Part shown: positions 37,668 through 52,600 of the stretch, piece after piece
Layout of the letters: each line of letters starts with the position of its first letter
Numbering within the stretch: position 1 is the stretch's first letter
Assembly (NCBI RefSeq): GCF_018139145.2
Contig: NC_059475.1
Span: 7,105,437-7,169,436 of the forward strand
From: Gymnogyps californianus
Lineage: Eukaryota > Chordata > Aves > Accipitriformes > Cathartidae
DNA length: 64,000 nt
Direction of reading: 5' to 3'
The notes under the pieces: generated by a model
The model's database searches: none
Told to the model about the DNA's origin: nothing
Seen by the model: the letters and a program-made list of their open reading frames with translations, nothing else
Position numbers and translations under genes: made by a program

Positions 37668-40600
37668 CTAGTGAAGAAAGAAATGTTATTACAAATAGGA
37701 GACACTCATTCAATAAACATAAGCAGAATTTGGCCTACCTCGATCTCCTTTTCAGAGCATGTCTAAGAATTTTTACATGTATTTCTTGTCCTTATTGAAA
37801 GCCTAATTTTGATGTGCAAAAAATGTAATCACTCTCAGCTCAGTAACCCAGTGTGCTAATTGCCTAGGAAGTCCAATGATTAGACCCTCAATTGACATGA
37901 GATGCTATTAAAAAGGCACAGTGGTCTATATAAAAATGTAGAAATATGTGAAAATTTTATTAATCCTTATTATTATAGAACAGTATTGAAAAATTAACAC
38001 TATGTCATTAGAGAAAGTTTTGTCTATTTAATCCGAAAGCAGCTCCTCCTCTTAGGGATTTGGTCATATTTCATTCTTCTCATGTAATGCATACTTTTGA
38101 AAATAAAATGTATTTTACATTCAGTTAAACTTTGAAGAATCAAAAAATCTATTCTCTATTTCAGAATGTGGTGTTTCATTACATAGTTTCTTAATAATAC
38201 AAGAGTAGTGATTCATTTTGGTAACTTCATAATCCAGTTTTTAGTAGTAGAAATTGATACTGATGTAACTGTGCATGCACTTTGCCAAATAAGTGACTAT
38301 TGGTTAGACAATGTTTAGCCTTAGATTCACACTTTTCAGAAAGTTTATTGTAATAGAACCTCAACATTTCTCATGAATAGAGAATAATACATTTTCATAT
38401 ATACTTGCTCCCTCACATCAGTTCTTACATAAAAACACATATGTGCTGTAAAACTGGCGTATTGCCTGTGCCACTGGGAAAAGCTACACGATTGGACTAT
38501 TTCATAAGAACAGCGGACTAAAACTTTAAACAATCTTTCATCTCCTCTAAACTGCCCAAGAAGTTGCACTAAGAAAGATCATTAAGTGTATTTCTGAAGA
38601 TAGAGAAGAAAAGGAAACAAGTGGGTAGAGATAAAAGGAAAATTGTAAGGATTTAGTGCATTAAAATTTACTGCAGGTGCCAAGCAACTTAGTGCCATGC
38701 ACTAGGAAAGGCAGAGGTTTTTGGAAAGTTGTGAACAAAAGACCTTTGTGCACATCTACTGAAAAAATCATTTGTAACTGATTTTGTTACAGTAAAGATT
38801 TATATACCTCAGAGAGAGAAGCCATGTAATTGTAGCAGACTTTTGCAGAATACCACCTGATAGTATTATTATCAGCAATCTGTTAGAAGCAAAATAATTC
38901 CTAAATATTGCTTTAAAATAATTTTTCCTCAGCTATCATGTTGGCCCAAAATAGCCCCAAAGTTTAAGTAATAAATCTCTGAAAAAACCCGTATCTGTAA
39001 AAACAAATCAGTGCAGCGTTATAAAACAGAGCAGTTAAAAACAGGTATGGAAATGATTAGAGGATCTTATTTCTTGATAAACCACACCTGGCAAAGATAA
39101 AATTGGTAACAAAGTTCACCAAATTTCTTAACAAGTATACAAACAATTTTTGGTGGAAAATCTTAACTCTTGGGAAAAGGTTTTCCCAACAAGCTTGTAG
39201 TAATATTGAGTTTTGATTAGATACCATCTAGATAACTGGTTAGACATTCAGATTTTTTTTTTTTTTTTAAATGAATGGATATACTATTCCAACCAGTGGC
39301 TTAGTGTACTGATCACAGCAACACATGCTGTTAAATTGACAAAACCTTGAGTATCCACCTTAATTTTGGACCTCCTGTACAAAGTTACCAATGCAGTGTC
39401 ATACGTTCAAGTTTTGACACTTACCTGCCATTTTGGGTACTCGCAAAGCTCTACGGCTTAAGAAGACCTCCTGTCGAATGCGTTTTGCAGAAACAGGGTC
39501 TTGCAGGCTGCCTAACCCAGTGTTTGATGTACAACTGGAAAAATAGCCAGAAAAGAGTTTGCTTTCAGTAAAGAGATTAAGCTCCATTACAGTAGTTTAG
39601 GCCTTGCAATGTAGAAATACATTAAATGATATTATCCAGTATTGGTAGTTCATAACAGAATGCAAAAAATAAACTAATTTATTTATGATGTGTATATATA
39701 TATATGGATATTATTCTCCTTTTTCCTTTTTAAAAATATACGAGAAAGTTTCAGCTGTGAAACTAAGAACTAATGTTGCCACTTATGTTAAAATGCAGAC
39801 CAATATGCCACAGTTTTTTTGGAAACGACAGAAGCCAGTTTGATGGTCATTGCACACAAATTATACTAAGACATAATCTTAACGCATGTACGAAATCCTT
39901 GAAATGACCAAGCTGTATTTATTGAACAAATCGCATTTTTTATTGCTACAATAATTTTTCTACAGCCTCCACCACAGTTAGAGGGGGTGGCTTCATAGCA
40001 GACAATACTTTTTAGCTAAGCTGCAAGAAAACTGTCATAGCTTCAAATTCATTAAGACAAAATCTCTATATTTTATGGCCTTTTATGTGATGGACTTAAG
40101 ATCTACAGTGAAAATTATGAACCTATCTGATCTCACCCTTTTACACTTGCCTCGCTAACTTCCCTAGTTCCACTCTAAGACAGCCTCATAAACAAGCTAA
40201 TTCTATTTATGTCCCAAGTTTCTATGCTTTTCCCATTCCTCTAATGATTCTGTATTATTCCCATTTTATAGTCCCCTAACTTAGACTAGTTTTCTTAATA
40301 ATAATTTTCTGCCTAAATGAAAATATATAGCAAGCAGTAAAGACTAAGGCCTGCCTTGTGCCAGTTCTAAGATCTATTCATGCATGCTTCTTGGAAGAGA
40401 ACTTATGCCGATAAGAATGTAATGCTATTTAGTAAAAGCAGCCTCTGTATTATGACTGACTTGTCTCTTATCCCTTGTCCTAGCAATATGACTGTTTCAA
40501 ATTATATTTCTAATGTAGAGAATACATTTGAAATATATATTTTTATTCTACTGTTAGTAGGAGATGAACGACTGGAGTGAACTACTTCAAATAGGGAAAG

Positions 40601-43600
40601 CATGGGAGAGAAAAGGGGGAAAAAGTAAAGAAGAGAAAGGAAGGGAGGTGCTATCTGAAAAGTAAGAGCATATTCCTTTCCTCCTTCACAAATAAGAAGC
40701 TTTCATTCCTCCTCTTCATCACAAAGTGCTAGACAAAGCCATAAAGAATTTCGGTTTACAGACAGTTTACAGTCTGAGGCAGAAGAAATAATCCCCAAAA
40801 ATGGAATAAAGGTTGTGGGATTTTCCTGTAGTGTTGTTATAACTTGGAAGCTGGGAAATGGGAAATACATGTTTGAAACACAGAAGGAATGAGATAAAAG
40901 AGCAGAAAGAGCTAGTCTTTTGGGAAGACATAAGCATATATAAGTTTGGAAATCATTACACAGTTACTACAAAAAAAGTACTCCTAAAGTCTGTCTTAGA
41001 ACATTTACCTTCACATAAGATAAATCAGGCTCCAAAAGTTCCCATACCTCTCCCTAAAGAGAATCTAGAAAACTAGCTCCGTTTGAGAGCAGGTGATTTA
41101 TTTCGCTAAATTCATAATCAACTATTTGAAAAATTGAAAACGAGATGTGCCTCTTTTCTCTTCCTCGAGCAATACAGTTTATTCCTCATCCTAAAGCAAT
41201 CCTAGCAAAACAGTTTAGAACAATAATTAATAACAATTAGAACAGGAACATGAAATTGGATCAGGTAAGTCTGTGAGACAAAAAAAAATCTTCCCAGAAG
41301 ATCAAAGACGCTAATAAACCAAAAAAGTGCTTAAGTTTCTTCTATATCCTGTGATCTATCTGTCGGACTTGTTCCAACAGTCTTGAAACATTCTTTGGAA
41401 GACCTATGAGGTGGCAGCTCCACTCACTGTCTGGCAACAGATGACTCATAATATGATTTAAAAAAGGTTGTATCAATTTTTGGAAAAGGAAAAAAAAAAG
41501 AAAAAAAGGAAAAAAAGGAAAAGAAAAAAAAAGAAAAAAAAGGGAAAAGCTGTATCATCAGTACTGACCTGATAGCTAATCCTTAAACACAGGAACAAAA
41601 ACAAAAGCACAATTCCACTTAGTGTCTATTCAGTTTCAGCTTTTCTCCTGCTCCTACTAACAAGCATCTTCCAGGGTCATAAAACAGAAGTGACGAAGTG
41701 GGAGTTCTTCCCAGAGCAGACCACAAGAATGAAGTCATAATAACTGAGACTGGAAATGAATTATCAGAAAAACAAAGGCACTGGCCACATGAGTATTTTT
41801 AAGCATTTTCTCCACTTTCTATTTTGGTAGTTCCAGCAAAGGTATAACATTTTCAAACAAATTAGATTTTTAATTGATGATGGAATTTCTCTTTTCAGAA
41901 TTATGTGTCATCTTTCTATTTTGAGTAGACAGCAGATACGGAAGACACGATATTAGTTTGTACTTGTTAAAACAACAGAAGTTCCTAAACCAAGAGTAAA
42001 AAAAAGATTATACTCAACTTGCTAGGAAAAAAAAAATTGAATTGTTAAACATATTTGAGTCAGAACATCTCATATGTAGGTCCAGATGACTTGTATAAGA
42101 GGTTTTCAGACTTGAAATATAATACTGAAACTGAAGTGAGAACACAAGAAATGAATACAAACTCATTTGTATAGAAGAGTTAGTTTAATCTTACCTTAAT
42201 ACCTTTCTTTTTCTCTCAGCAGCAGAAGTCATTGCCATATATGAGGGCTTCTCAAGTATTGAAGTAGGTTTTTTGGTTTTTAAGGAAGACAGACCAAGCC
42301 TGAAATCAAAGAATTGTATTTTTGTAAAATCTATTCTGGGTAGAAGTCAAGTGAAATTGTTCTTAACTGTAAATAAATAATATATTAAGTTGAAGAACAA
42401 TACCAGAAATTCATTTCAATAATACTACTTGAGGCAGCTTCACAGGACTTCACACATACATGGCAGCTTTAACAATGGCATCTCTCAATGTCAGAGAGGT
42501 TAAGGTATCCATTTTACAGACAGGAAAAGTAAGGCTTAGAGAAAATAACTTGCCTGAGGCATCGCAAACAATTTCAAAAGTGCTGTATTTTCTTTTCAGT
42601 ACATATCTTGTAAAACAGTCTAAGCTTTCAACTTCATCTGTTGTCACTAACATGTCATTGATTTCAAGTAATGGCAGAATTGAATCTGATGCTGATTAAA
42701 ATTGAGGGTTTGATTTTCAAAATGCTGGGTTTACAAATAAAATTGACATCAATGGAAAAACCCAGCTGTGAAGATAAACAGGATTAAATTGTTTGGGTAA
42801 TAATCCTTGCCCATATAAATGGAAAATACCTTTGCAGAATGCTATTGCTGCACAGCTGTGACTCCTTCACAGATGAGTCAGTAGATGTTTCAGTTGTTTC
42901 ACTTGTCCCTTCATAGAGAATTATTGTTGAGTCCATGTCAGCTTCATCGCACTCTGGGATTATGTCACATGTAGAGTCCATAATACTCGCCTTTTTCACT
43001 GGCATATCTATATTACATGCATTGGCTTCCTGAAGGCCTGCAAGGTGTAAAGCTTTCTTTACCACAGTCTGTGTACAGCCACTTTGTACTGGCTTTCTGC
43101 AAAATTCTGGCGTGTACACAATAGGGTGGACCTCCTTGGTAAGAGAATCCTCCAGATGATGGAGACTGTAGTCCTTGGATGCAGCAGGACTTTGAGCTGT
43201 TATTGGAGAGTCCATTAGCTTCCGCCTAGCTCTTTTCTGTGGTGGTACTGCATATTCTACTATTCCTTGTGCATTTTTATTAATTTCTTGTGATGGTGTA
43301 CCAAAAGTTGTACCTGTGCAACATAGGCAACAATGGTTAGCACATTTATCTATATTTAGTACTTAAATCTTGCTTCTTCCCCCCTCTTCCCTGCTGAAAT
43401 ACGTTTATTAGCAGAAATTATTACAAATACTATTTATTTCATTTACATATTTATTTGATCATATAACTGAAATTATTTCTATTGCAGCATTGTTCAGATG
43501 GTAGCATTTGTTCTGTGGCACTCAAAGTATTATAAATATGCATAGGCTGATATAGTTAATCCCAGAGATACTACAAGTAATCACAAGTGAGATATGACAC

Positions 43601-46600
43601 ATGACAACAGGAAATGGAAGAGTAAGAGTATTGAAAATGATCGCATTATCATGACAACTCTTAATTTAAGATGGTACTATCACAGCAATCTACAGCTGCC
43701 TCCTGATCACGGCCATCTTTTCCCTAGCAAGTACAATGCAGTAGAACGAGAGAGTGTTGTAAAAGGAAGGACATAGAATCACTTAGAGGGATGAAATTCT
43801 TTGCCTTTGCAAATGAGAAAGTAGTGTTTTGGAAAAGGAGAAAGAAAGAAGTTACTTGGATCCTGTCATCTCAATATATCAACTCTGGAAAAAAGCTCTT
43901 TACTAAAACCCCCACCCTGAAAAAATAATAAAGCAAGCAATGCAGCAGTAATTGGCCATTCCCATTCATCCTGATTTATACTATTTTTCTTGAAGCGTCA
44001 TAACATTTTTATTTTCAAGCAGGTGGTAATAAAGGCAATCTCCAAAGAGAGAAAAGGCCTTTCTTTTATTAAAGTTTTCGGTAAAGGAGAATAATTTTAA
44101 GACACAGACCACTGTTCAAATGGCTAGGCTAGTGGTGACTTAAGTAGTTACTAACAAAATACTACGGATTTTTTTTTTTTTTTAAATCAAGAGTAGGAGA
44201 GGGCTGTCAAAACCCCAAATGCTTCTATATTTAACTTTCAGTGCAAATTTAAGAAATGAAGTAAAGACTACTATCCTTAAAATGTCTATGGATTGGCCCC
44301 ACTTCAGCTGGTAGCCACAGCATCACACTTCCCCTTTCTGCATTGCCTACTCCATTCCTAAACTGTAAAAAGAGCTCCTATTTTTTAAATTGCTGCAAGT
44401 TACTCAGGAATTAACTATGGTATTCATATAACAGCGTTGATAAATATTTATTTCTTCTAAAATTCCATTCTATTTTTGCCTCAGAATAAGAAAGTTAGTT
44501 TGAACTCCTCAGTCTGAATGCTTCTTTAGGTTTCTCTCATGTGTTAACACTTACAGCATTTTAGCTGTTCCACAAAAATTCTTTAAGAGAAGGAAAATTG
44601 ATTAAAAACACATATTGCATTATTCCACCCCTCCGTCTGATTTCTTACAAAAAGCAAAGCTTAAATAATTGTAGTCTTTTCTCCAACTGTTTACCACTTC
44701 TCAGCCCCCATTTAATTTTGACCTCATTGCCCAGCTACCATATGATGGATTCCTCATGCCCAGCTACATGAGATGACGCTCAATTAGAAGATAGAAATTA
44801 GAGCTGTGAGGAGACAGAAAAGGATTTAAAGACTACCATGAGACCTAGACCTGTTCTGGGAGGATGGAATGGGTAGTATCAAAGTGTGTACAAGTAGCAA
44901 GTAAATCAGATGCTAATATATAGGCCACAAATCTATTCTATGTTGCCAGAACTTAATTCAATAATGAAACCATTGACAAAAACAAAGCAAACATTTATTC
45001 CTTGCTCAAGGGCTCAATTTCAGAAAGAACAATGTTTGAACTACTACGGTTCAACAAATATGCAACATCTTATCCAACAATGCATAAACAATAAAAGCAG
45101 GTTAATTTAAGCTAAACTGCTTATGGGAAAAGATGCCTAGACAATTACACGAACAATTACAATCCTATTAGAGTGTTTTCAGCTTTGAAGAAACACAAAC
45201 ACAGAAAACTCAGGCCTGAGAAGACTACTTGACATGAAATAACTGAATTGTGAATTTGTGTATGTGTGTGTGCCTGTGTACCGTTCACTTCACTACATAT
45301 ATGTAAAGGATTTTTTTGTTGTTGTTAAAATGCAAAATGCATTATTTTCTCATACCTAGTCTTAGTCTAATTCATGGTCTGCATTCACCAGGTGAAGTAC
45401 AACAGGTTGTTGAGACACAGTAGCTTGATTGTAATCTAAGCATTAAGCTAATTCAGAATATTGTCCATGAGCAGTGAAATAGAAAGGGTAGTAAAACAGG
45501 GCCTGTGTGTTCCCCAAATAATTTTTACCTCCACCAGAAATAATATAGGCCTACTTTGATGAAGACATTTTTCTCCAAAACTTGATAGGATTTTGTTGGT
45601 AACAAGCAAGAAACTTATTTATGAACCATCTTCAATATGTACTCTGTGACACTATCAACAATGCTATACTTCATTAATGTGCTTGCTCTTTAATTTTGGT
45701 TTCACGACTACAATATTATTCTTCTTCTATGTAAAAGACTAACATTTCTTTCTTTCAAAAAAATATTTTCCAGTCATCACAACCAAAAATTGAGGCCAAA
45801 ACTTTATTTTAAAGATTTTTTGACAGCTTATAGTCTTAAATACAAGAATAAGCTTTATCTAAGGATTCCAAATCTAGTGTTCCAAATAACTATCCATTAA
45901 AGATTTCAGGACACATGTAAAAAAATATTAATTTATTAGGTTTTTCCTCCTGCTTATGTGCATCTGAAAGTGTGTGTTTCGGGAAAAATAATGGTTAGAA
46001 TTCTATTTGTCTGTTGTTACATTAGGACAGAGAGGTTCCAGTTTCAGAAAGTTTGCTTACTGTAAGACACTGAGGTTTTGCTAATGTCCTGAAGTTACTA
46101 GGAAGGAAGTCTGATGGAGAAACATTTTGGTGAGAGTGCCAAGTTTTAGAAGCTTCTCCAGGACTAAATACTGGAAGCATTTTTAAATTAACTGTAAATG
46201 CAAGCATTTAAACCATGAACTAAATAGGTAAAGAACACAAAAGTATTGCCAACATTAATAATTTGTTGAATTTCATCATAATGAACCATATTTCATACTC
46301 TAATACAAGTACATTAATAAAAAGACAGTTACAGCAATTCTACATAGGGCAAATATAAGCCGTTAGTAAAAATCCAGACCTATTTTTAAAATCTGTTTAT
46401 TTCTGGAATGAAACTCATTGTAAAACGAAGTTAAAGCAAAACTAGCTTTTCTTGCCAGTTAAGTATTGGAAAGCATATAAAATATTCAAGAAGTGTCCCT
46501 TCTTACAGCTTTTTGTGAAAGCATTAAGTTGCTCCTAACACAGTAAACAAGAAAGTAAACAAAAACATCACCAGCAACATCTTATTTAATTTTGTTTCAC

Positions 46601-49600
46601 TAAATAATATGAACCAAATATGATGTGACAAAAAAACCCCAAGACCCCAATTCCATGTTAGCTTGCTGTTACACAGTATATAGCTCCAAACAGTTATGAT
46701 CTAAAGTAAACATAAATACAGCAAAAAACCCCCTTCTAAACCCACAAAATAAAGGAATCCAGTGTTTTTATTTCTGTCTTAATATGGAAGCAAGATACTG
46801 AAGCCAGTTGCTAATTTTTTGCAGGTGCTTTTAATAGCTGCCATTGAGAAGTTTAAATAAAATGAGCTCCAACAACAATAGCTGCTACAAAACCACTACT
46901 CCTATAGATTTCAGATGACTTCAAATGGTCATGATATGAAGTGTTTCTGCTTAAAAAATAAAATATCATTATTTCATTTGTTTTGCAAGAACCTATTTTC
47001 AAATACTTCAAAGGCTACTCAACATTATTAAAACATTGATATTCAGAGGCATACTTTAAGATTTATATATATAAAAATTCTTATTGAAAGAGAAAATTTA
47101 GTACCACAAGCTGACACAAAAGTAATATGCCTCAAACTGAAACACCATACCTTGTCTTTCCTAAATACTAAATTCATGCAATTTTAGCATAATTTTGTCT
47201 AAACAAGCACTGAATATTTCAGCAATTTTAGAAAATGTAGCCATCTGTCACTATGTGGTTTATATTGCAATGGGACAGCTAAAACTAGGGAGAACTAGTT
47301 CCCCTAAATCCTATTCAAGAAGGGGAAAAGAAAAAGTTTGAGAACAAAGGACTTAAATGTTTTAAGTGGCAAATATGAACTTCCAGCATTAAAGCAACAC
47401 AGTGGAGACATTCATTTCATAGCAGGTCACGTCTACTAAACCCAAAGTATTTGTATGACAATTTTAGGCAATGCTTTCTCCCCGGATACTCAATTTTAAC
47501 ATGATATTGTTGAGTGCTTGTAGGTGGGATGTACGTATGTGTGATATGTTTTAGCACATCCTTTATCTTATTGCCTAAATATTCCAATGAGTAAACACAG
47601 AAAATTGAAACAACAGTACATTCCTAGTTAGGAACAACTGAGGTAATATATAATACATTAATAAAATATCACAGATGAGGTTAATAAGGAGTTATTTTAT
47701 TTCTTGCAGTAACAAACAGTAGATACTCTATTCATATCACATACTAATTTTAACACTAAGAGCAATACTTACCTCCCACAGAACAATTATACTGTTGAAC
47801 TCACTGCAGCATGCTGTGGCAAATCCCATAAGTATAAATGGGTTACAAAATGCAGATTTGACAAACTTAGAAGATACCTACTGGCAATTATTACATGTGA
47901 TTGGTTCAATGGGATTTTCCATTGCACTGGAACTGGAAACTGCAAGTCGGCTGACTCTAGATTTGTCCTGTTATCACTGTCTTAGGAGCGTGTTACTGGC
48001 AACTACTAAATACAGGGTACTGAAGATGACATAGTGGTGGACCAAGTATGGCTATTCATATTTTCTTAAAGAACAACTCTAAATAGTTCCTGAATGGATG
48101 TCTAATGCTAATGATTAAGTGTTGTCATTACTTTTCTACTGAAAGACAAACAACATGTTCCAACTCTAAAGAAAATCTCCAAACCTGTTCCATAAGGCAG
48201 GGAAATTATAATGTTTATGGTTTGTATTTGCTTCACATTTTACAGCCAGTTCAATCTTTTGCATCAGAATGATCATCATGATTCAGTGATACTAAGTTTA
48301 CTTTTTATTTCATATACAAAAATGAATCACTATATACTTTACAGAAACATCCGCAGTTAACCTGATAGAGTAGCTTAAAAGAAAAATTTAGAAGTTGTAT
48401 TTCCTTAGCTAGTGCTTTCAGCTACAATGCTTCTCTTTAAAAATAAGTATTATTCCAAATATATTTTAGAGAAGAGATCACATATTTGCTGATCTTTAAT
48501 TTCAGGCTGATATTATAAAAGAGAATTGTTAGAATTCTTTTAGATATTATTTTTCTTAAGAGATTCACTCGGAAATTAAAAATAAAAGTCATCCTCCACT
48601 GACCAACCACCCCCCATCAAACAGTATGAGGTGGTTTTGGTCATTAGTTTATTGTATTATCTGTCCCAAAAGACTATGCAGAAGAATCGATTTATCAGGA
48701 GAGAAACTTAGCAATATTAGATATTTACAGCCCTGTGAGTTAATATGAAAAGCAGAACGCAGTATTTGTGAAACATGAGTCACAGCAAAAGTGAGTAAAG
48801 TTCATGGCAAAACAACTCTGATGAATTGGGTTAGTTCTAATTGACATTTGCGACAAAATAATGGCCAAGACTTCTCTTCTTCTGGAACTCATGTTCATAC
48901 ATGCATAAGGGGATTATTTCTGGAAACTGTGCTAAATTAAGTCTACCAGGTTTTTCTGCTAAAGTGAAATCAAATATTAATGTATTCATTTCAATAAACA
49001 TTTCTGGGCTACCAATGATTGATCCAATTACAATACTAATCATACATTTTCATTCTTTTAACAACTGACTCATGGAATTCCAAATTGCAAATGAGGTCTA
49101 GCGAATGCATTTCAATTATTTAATATTCATGTGACTCAAAGGCATCACTGTGATGGCCAGTTTCACAACAGCTTCGCAAACAACAGCTGTGAACTGAAAA
49201 AGGCTAAAATCCAGGCTGCATTCGTGTGAGTCCCAGTGGTCAGGTGGACTATTTTACACAGCATGAGAAGAAAAATACTTAAAGTCATACAGGACAGTGT
49301 GAAAAGACACTTTTCCTACTTTTAATCAAGTCTTTTACTACATACAACTACACTCCAATTCTTCCTGCCATGAAAATAATAAATTGACTTTACTTTCGGA
49401 TGTTTGTGACAAGGGGAGGTAATGGATGCCTTTTCTTTTTTTTCCTGTAAATCAATTCCATTCTCTCAATGGTAATGTACAGTAAGGCTTCCGGAAATGG
49501 GATGCCTGAAACAATGCCAAGAACTTTCCCATTCACAGAAATACTTGCAAATACCAGTCAGAGCTCTCCACCCATCAGTCCATACTCTATGAATACTGTA

Positions 49601-52600
49601 TGGCTCTCCATTAACCAATACCTAAGAATGGGGGCCCGAATACATTTTTCAATGAACTTATGTTGTTTTCATAGCTTGTGCTTTCCTTGATACAAATAGT
49701 TGAGTTGTTCATGAGGTTGCACATTTATGGTTTCATGAAGCATACAAAAGCTTAATCTAAATTTTTAACATATTTGTAAACAAAAATGATAGTGGAAAAC
49801 CAGCATTTCCTCTACAAAACAACAATTCTAATTTATAATTAAGGTCAGAATAAATAGTAGGTGTGACACTTAAAAATAGGAGTATACATTGATGAAAAAA
49901 TTGTTTAAAAAAATGTCTTCCCTATTCATATAGGCTAGAAAGTATGGTTGAGACACATTATGGAAACTCCATGTTAAAGCTTCATAGTGAAAGTGAGCAA
50001 GAGTAGAGGTTCTGAAAATAATGCGTTTTTAGTCATATTTTAACAAACAAAAATTAAATTACCAAGGAAAAACAATATTTTAAAAAGTATGTGAATACAC
50101 TCAGTGGGATAAATTAATGTTGTGTAAATATTTTAAAATTATTTTTACTTGAACAACTTGAAATTAAACGATAATTAAAATGTTTCATTTTAGATTAAAT
50201 TTCAGGGTATTTAATTTTATTTTAAAAATCTTGAAGTGGTGGAGGAAGAAAAACCACATCAAATAAGTGCAATCAGAAATTTAAGATTCAGATACTCTGT
50301 TAAATTCTTTACAAAATAGTCCTTGAATCATCACATGTAGAGTGTGGCAGCATGCACTGCAAAACAATTGTTTGTTAGATCAAATTACTTGTCATGCATA
50401 GCTGTGTTAATATGGCACTGTCTAAACAAACCAGAAGAGCAAGGAACATCAGCTTAGGACAAATTGTGAATTTTGAGAGCTATTTCTGGTACCCCGGTAG
50501 TGCTACTGTAGATACAGATGACTAAGCAATATTACTTGGTTGGATGAGGTTGCTGATTAAACAGTCAGCTAGCAACATACATCTCTGACTCTCAGAGCAA
50601 GACATTTTACAGAAGGCATTTAAAGGTTTCAAAAGTTAAAGGAAAAACAAGATAGAAAGAGGTCTATTCCTGTAGTGAAGTGCTACATGGGCTTTGGCAA
50701 AGCGTATGGGCTTTAGTTAGCTTTCTCTGAACATCAGAGTTTTTAAGCACAAGAATCGACTGTCTTGATAACTTGACCGTAGAAACAGATGTTGAATGAA
50801 TGGCCAGAGAGTGTCATGATCTTTTCCTCTCCCACTATGACTTTATATTATTTAATACATAGGAGACCCTTTCCAAAGAAGAAATCTTCATTAGAAACAA
50901 AGATTTATGCATTACTGGAATTCAGCTGAAATTCTTTGGTATTTTGAAGCTCCTGATAGAAAGAAGGATCTTATAACAAGGTAACATCAAAAACACTTCA
51001 TATAATAAAGTAAGCACATTTGGAATATATTTCTCCAAACTTCTTTCTGTAAGAGACTTTCAACAAAGCCTGGAGTAACAAACCCTACCCTTTCACCTTT
51101 GCTATCCTTCCCTTTACTCTTTTTAGATTCTTTTTCCACATCAACCACTAGTTTGAGTTCCTTCTTCAGGATCAGCTAGTGGAATGTCGTTAATTCCAAA
51201 GAAACCCATGAGAAGTTAAGGCCCTGCTTTCACAGCTCTTCCTATTCTACAGAAATGATTTAGCTGCTTTAGTCTTTTGGGGACAGTGCTTGTAATCAGA
51301 AAACTTATTTATGTGACTTAAAGCATTTTAATTTTTATGTGAAAACACTCAATAACAATTCATTTGCATTTGACCAATGTCATGGCTTTCTCTAAAAGGA
51401 CTGCCAGCAAAAGGTTACAGTGTCATTAAAAAAGTTTCTGCAATGACTAGTGCCTCATGTTTTATGACATGCAGAATTCAGCAGTTTCTTTAAGTACAGA
51501 TATTTTTCTGCATCACTACCATTTTAAACACATAGTGACTAAACAGTAACTTGTAGTTTGTTAATGAATTTGAAATTTTCAAATATGGGTAACATGGATA
51601 CTGCATACATCCTTAGATACTTTTGATCTCAACAAAAGATATGTAATTATTAACTTCATAAGCTTACACTGAAGAGGAATTTGTATTTTCCTCATAAATC
51701 TTACTGTTTTCTACATGAGTAGCATCTCATTTTTGCAGAGGGATTTTATCTCAAAAAAATGTTCTTTCAAATATGTGTTAACATAGGTTCAAAAGCAATA
51801 CATCACATTTGTTACCAGCAGATCTAGTGCACTCTCTTCCTCTAAGATGCTCTAGACTTACATTTCATATGAAAGAAACATTACATTGCCACCAATTAAC
51901 TTTTCTATCCTCTCCCCCAGATTATTTAGAAAACAAACTTCTGAGACACTAAACACAAGGTGACATATATTTACATTAAATGGGAGATTGAAAAAAATTA
52001 CTGCTCTCAACTTATAACATGAAAAATAAGAATCAAATCACAAGAAATGAAGTGCATTGCTCTTTCCTGCTGACAAGTTGAAGTCCATGCAATTATGTTA
52101 TATGTGAAATATGGATTTTTATATAAGGAATAATGACCACTGTGTAGCACGTGGCTAATGGTTGTTTTTCCATCTTGGTGCAAAACACTATTTCCTTCCA
52201 AACATCTTGAACAAATTATAAATAATAAAATATCAATGCACCAAAGGTGTGAGGGGATCTGTATAAATCTTCCTTTTTATTTGTTCACTAAGTTCTTAGG
52301 TCAGCTCTTGCTAAGATTTGCCAAACATACTTCTGAGATGACTTTAGGGAGAAGGAATTGGATTCTTGAATAATTTATTTCATCTTTAAAGGAAAAAAGA
52401 AATTACTACATCCTTCCTATTTCTGATTGGGATGTTGCCCTTCTACTACTTCACATTTTCCCATGCTAATGTATTTTTTCTGATTTATGTTTTTTTTCTT
52501 AATAGTTTGTTATATACATTCTGCACAAGAGAAATGGATTTCCATAACATAGTATCAGCTAATAGTTCAACATATTTTAAATGTGAATTCAAACAAACAA

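Noticed and set aside
42450..42699. 67- and 79-codon frames on opposite strands
   Set aside because: They are by-products of the MIR-like relic in the short KIF18A intron.
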